DNA from: an uncultured Gammaproteobacteria bacterium | GTDB taxonomy: Bacteria > Pseudomonadota > Gammaproteobacteria > Acidiferrobacterales > CAJVXG01 | Direction of reading: 5' to 3' | Length of the DNA stretch: 7,914 nucleotides | NCBI GenBank assembly: GCA_913009215.1 | Contig: CAJVXG010000069.1 | Location: 1-7,914 of the forward strand | Part shown: piece after piece, positions 5,550 through 7,914 of the stretch | How the letters are laid out: each line of letters begins with the position of its first letter | How positions within the stretch are numbered: the stretch's first letter is position 1 | Notes under the pieces: model-generated | Told to the model about the DNA's origin: nothing | Seen by the model: only the letters and a program-made list of their open reading frames with translations | The model's database searches: none | Program-made: the position numbers and the translations under genes

Positions 5550-6728
5550 TTATTCAAACCACAGACGTATTTTGTCAAACGTGCGCTGAATGATGTTGCC
5601 ACGATCTATCTTTTTTAGCGACAGCAATGGATACTCAGCAATTTTCATCTTGTCCAGTTCCAGCACGATAGAGCCTATTTTCTGCTTTCTCGATATGGGC
5701 GCCATTTGGAAATCCTTTACTGTCAGGCGTGCCTTGAGTTTATCGAAGGCGCCTCTGGGCAGAGTCAGGTAGATATCCCTGTCCATACCCAATGGTAGTT
5801 CTGAGTCATCACCCATCCAGACCTTTACCCTGGTCGCGGCTTCATTGGCGGCATAAAGCAGGCGGGTTTCATAGTTTAGAAAACCATAACGCAACAAGGT
5901 GCGGGCGCCTTCTGTGCGTTGGGTTTCTGATTTCGCTCCCAGGACGATGGCGATCAGTCGCATTTGTTGTGCTTGGGCCGAGGCGGCAATACAGTAGCCT
6001 GCCGAGCGTGTGGTGCCGGTTTTGATGCCATCGACCTTAACGGCACCAACCGGCGAATCGATTTTTCGCCACAACAGGGCATTACGATTGTAGTGTGTAA
6101 TTTCCTTGTATTTGAAGGTCTTGATGGAAAAATATTTATAGAGATCAGGATGGTCCTGTATCAGCCGGGCAGCAAGAACCCCCAGATCACGGGCCGATGA
6201 ATAATGACCTTCCTGGTGCAGGCCGGTGGCGTTTTTAAAACGGGTATTACTCAGTCCAAGCAATTTGGCCGCTTCATTCATTTTCTTGATAAACTTCGAC
6301 AAGGTTCCGCTGCTGTGTTCAGCCAGGGCAATAGCCGCGTCGTTGGCTGAGTGCACTACCAGTCCCTGCAACAGGACTCTTGCCTCTATCGAGGTGCCAG
6401 GCCGGATAAAGATACGGGCGCCATTGACTTGCCAGGCGTTGTTGCTGATCAGTACCTTGTCGCTTAATTTGAATTTATTGCCCTTCAGCGCATTGAATAA
6501 CACATAGAGGGTCATGAGCTTGGTGAGACTGGCCGGTGGCAGGCGACGATCGCTGTTTTTTGTCGCCAGCACTCGTTTGCTGTGTACATCCATTAATATC
6601 CAGGCCTTTGCTTGCAGGTCCGGGGCAGGGGCAACGTGGGCATCAATGCTGACGGCGACTGTTTTGGGGAGCCAGAAACACAGCGTTATCGTTAGTATGA
6701 GGCGACCCATGCGGAGCATATCAGGCAT
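5550..6728 (-). CDS. dacA: D-alanyl-D-alanine carboxypeptidase (PBP5/6 type)
   Basis: DacA removes the terminal D-alanine from peptidoglycan pentapeptides in the periplasm, limiting cross-linking. A signal peptide covers about residues 1-26. The three penicillin-binding motifs are S67-L-T-K70 (nucleophile), S127-A-N129 and K236-T-G238. GYCIAASA (244-251) follows in the catalytic domain, and a beta-rich PBP5_C domain spans about 290-372. The C-terminus (NIIQRTFDKIRLWFE) is an amphipathic helix of the kind that anchors PBP5 to the inner membrane. Length (392) fits. Methionines at positions 4 and 7 are alternative starts; none has a clear ribosome binding site, and all leave a usable signal peptide. 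It starts 23 bp after rlpA, in the usual order. Confidence 0.97.
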   Translation of the reverse strand: MPDMLRMGRLILTITLCFWLPKTVAVSIDAHVAPAPDLQAKAWILMDVHSKRVLATKNSDRRLPPASLTKLMTLYVLFNALKGNKFKLSDKVLISNNAWQVNGARIFIRPGTSIEARVLLQGLVVHSANDAAIALAEHSSGTLSKFIKKMNEAAKLLGLSNTRFKNATGLHQEGHYSSARDLGVLAARLIQDHPDLYKYFSIKTFKYKEITHYNRNALLWRKIDSPVGAVKVDGIKTGTTRSAGYCIAASAQAQQMRLIAIVLGAKSETQRTEGARTLLRYGFLNYETRLLYAANEAATRVKVWMGDDSELPLGMDRDIYLTLPRGAFDKLKARLTVKDFQMAPISRKQKIGSIVLELDKMKIAEYPLLSLKKIDRGNIIQRTFDKIRLWFE

Positions 6729-6751
6729 TGTTGCTGATAATAAAATGTGAT

Positions 6752-7645
6752 TCAGTCCCGTACCACGTGGGCATCGGAGATTCCGATTTTTGTGACACGT
6801 TGCAATATCAGGTCTTTGCTGGCGCTATTCGCCAGTGGACCTATACGAACCCGGAAGATTTGCTGGCCGTTGCTTTTTTTGATGGTTCTTATTACTACGG
6901 GATGTATATCGAGTTTTTCAAGTCGGTCACGTAATGACAGGGCATTGTCGTGGCTGGAAAAGGCGCCGACCTGAAGAAACATCCTGATCTTTTCCGGTCT
7001 GGTATGATTCACTATTGGCGCATGTCTTGTTACCGGCGCTTTGGTTCTGGTGTCGTCATCGAGTTTCTCCCTGACCACCGGTGCCGTATCGTATTGCGAG
7101 GAAGCAGAGGCGGTTTTGGCAGACACGATGGCAGTCACTTCCACCCTTCCTGTCCCGGTGGCCGTAATACCAAGTTTTCTGGCCGCAACATAGGACAAAT
7201 CAATTAAACGATTGTGCAGGAAGGGACCTCGATCATTGACGCGTAACACCACTGATTTTCTGTTATTGATATTAGTGACCCGAACATAAGACGGTAGTGG
7301 CAAGGTCTTGTGGGCCGCGCTCATGGCGTACATATTGTAGGTTTCGCCACTGGATGTCCTGTTCCCATGGAATTTTTTGCCATACCAGGAGGCGACCCCC
7401 CTGGCGCGATAGCCGCGCGCTGACTTCAGTGGAAAATAAATTTTGCCAAAAACAGTGTAGGGTTTATTGCCACCTTTGCTAAGGGGTTCATGCCGGGGGA
7501 CGGCATCTTGAATAGCGTCGATGTTGACTGGGACCTTTTTGTGCGGTCCATCGTCTTTATAGTAACCACCAGGTTGGCGTGTACTACAGCCGCCCAAAGT
7601 CAGAATCAGGGCCAGGATCAGAGTAAGCCAGTAGAGACGCTTCAT
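6752..7645 (-). CDS. rlpA: RlpA lipoprotein, septal lytic transglycosylase with SPOR domain
   Basis: RlpA cleaves glycan strands lacking stem peptides (shown in Pseudomonas) and localises to the septum through its SPOR domain. The 297-residue protein has a lipoprotein signal peptide with lipobox LGGC and lipidated C20. The double-psi beta-barrel domain (about 82-172) holds GVASWYGKKFHG, TSSGE with E101, and RVNDRGPF with D138. The 37-residue spacing of E101 and D138 matches the catalytic pair of P. aeruginosa RlpA, so activity is likely retained. A disordered linker (about 173-217) leads to the SPOR domain (about 219-297; MFLQVGAFS, FRVRIGP). Its ATG overlaps the mltB stop as ATGA, and it precedes dacA. 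Confidence 0.96.
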   Translation of the reverse strand: MKRLYWLTLILALILTLGGCSTRQPGGYYKDDGPHKKVPVNIDAIQDAVPRHEPLSKGGNKPYTVFGKIYFPLKSARGYRARGVASWYGKKFHGNRTSSGETYNMYAMSAAHKTLPLPSYVRVTNINNRKSVVLRVNDRGPFLHNRLIDLSYVAARKLGITATGTGRVEVTAIVSAKTASASSQYDTAPVVREKLDDDTRTKAPVTRHAPIVNHTRPEKIRMFLQVGAFSSHDNALSLRDRLEKLDIHPVVIRTIKKSNGQQIFRVRIGPLANSASKDLILQRVTKIGISDAHVVRD

Positions 7646-7914
7646 GGGTGCCTATTATAATATTTTTTTCGTAACATTTCGCTTAATTCGTAAACCGCCA
7701 TGGCATATTTGCGACTGCGATTGTATTTGGTAATAACGTAGAAGTTATTGTATCCCAGGCGATAAACCGGGCCATTTTCTCCTTCCAGAGCAATCAGGGA
7801 TACCAGGCGATCTTCCCTGCTCTTGTCATTTTCCGGGAAGATCCCGGCATTAATCAGGTGCCGTATGCTGAGACGCGGTTTGATTCCCAGTTTTTCGAAC
7901 CAGACATAGAGCTG
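7642..7914 (-). CDS. mltB: Membrane-bound lytic transglycosylase MltB, C-terminal part (cut by window edge)
   Basis: Ninety C-terminal residues are present; the rest, including the catalytic glutamate, lies beyond the right edge. The segment LIALEGENGPVYRLGYNN followed by FYVITKYNRSRKYAMAVYEL is the characteristic end of MltB-family glycosidases: the YNNFYVITKYNRS motif plus the final helix. MltB cuts the MurNAc-GlcNAc bond in the periplasm, forming 1,6-anhydroMurNAc. Nothing in the visible part is broken. The stop codon TGA overlaps the rlpA start (ATGA), which shows tight translational coupling and supports a shared transcript. It is the most upstream visible gene of the minus-strand operon, so the operon promoter is outside the window. 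Confidence 0.93.
   Translation of the reverse strand, partial: QLYVWFEKLGIKPRLSIRHLINAGIFPENDKSREDRLVSLIALEGENGPVYRLGYNNFYVITKYNRSRKYAMAVYELSEMLRKKYYNRHP

Noticed and set aside
7653..7662. Perfect TATAAT on the minus strand just before rlpA, as an internal promoter
   Set aside because: It lies about 10 bases from the rlpA ATG, so a transcript would be nearly leaderless, and no -35 is seen at suitable spacing. It is inside the AT-rich end of mltB.

Overview
The window looks like chromosomal DNA from a gammaproteobacterium. The main evidence is the right-hand gene block (read on the minus strand): mltB, rlpA, dacA, a D-amino-acid transaminase gene, lipB, lipA. This is the conserved proteobacterial cell-wall/lipoate neighbourhood. 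The species cannot be named from the sequence.

Left part (1-715): a type II toxin-antitoxin pair (VapB antitoxin, VapC PIN-domain RNase) packaged as an integron gene cassette. Downstream of vapC is a foldable attC site (642-723) with 11 paired bases around one extrahelical base. The first bases of the window (GTTAGCCTC, 2-10) are the exact reverse complement of the R'' end of that attC (GAGGCTAAC, 642-650). This is expected if 3-715 is one excisable cassette of 713 bp that closes into a circle. The cassette carries its own palindromic promoter/operator and a strong ribosome binding site.

Middle part (716-2208): a plus-strand gene for a zinc amidase of the Amidase_2/PGRP fold (790-1560) with no signal peptide, a weak terminator-like hairpin, about 180 bp without a gene, and an orphan single-domain response regulator (1768-2208). 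No second attC is visible after the amidase, so the recognisable cassette array seems to end at 715.

Right part (2205-7914, minus strand): seven tightly packed genes, read from the right edge inward. They are mltB (3' end only), rlpA, dacA, dat, lipB, lipA and a DUF218/YdcF-like membrane protein. Most junctions overlap or are separated by under 30 bp, so one transcript is likely, with its promoter beyond the right edge. The first three act on peptidoglycan in the periplasm: glycan cleavage by MltB and RlpA, D-Ala trimming by DacA. Dat handles cytoplasmic D-amino acids. LipB and LipA attach octanoate and insert sulfur to make lipoyl cofactors. The last gene, of unproven function, converges on the response regulator with overlapping stop codons.
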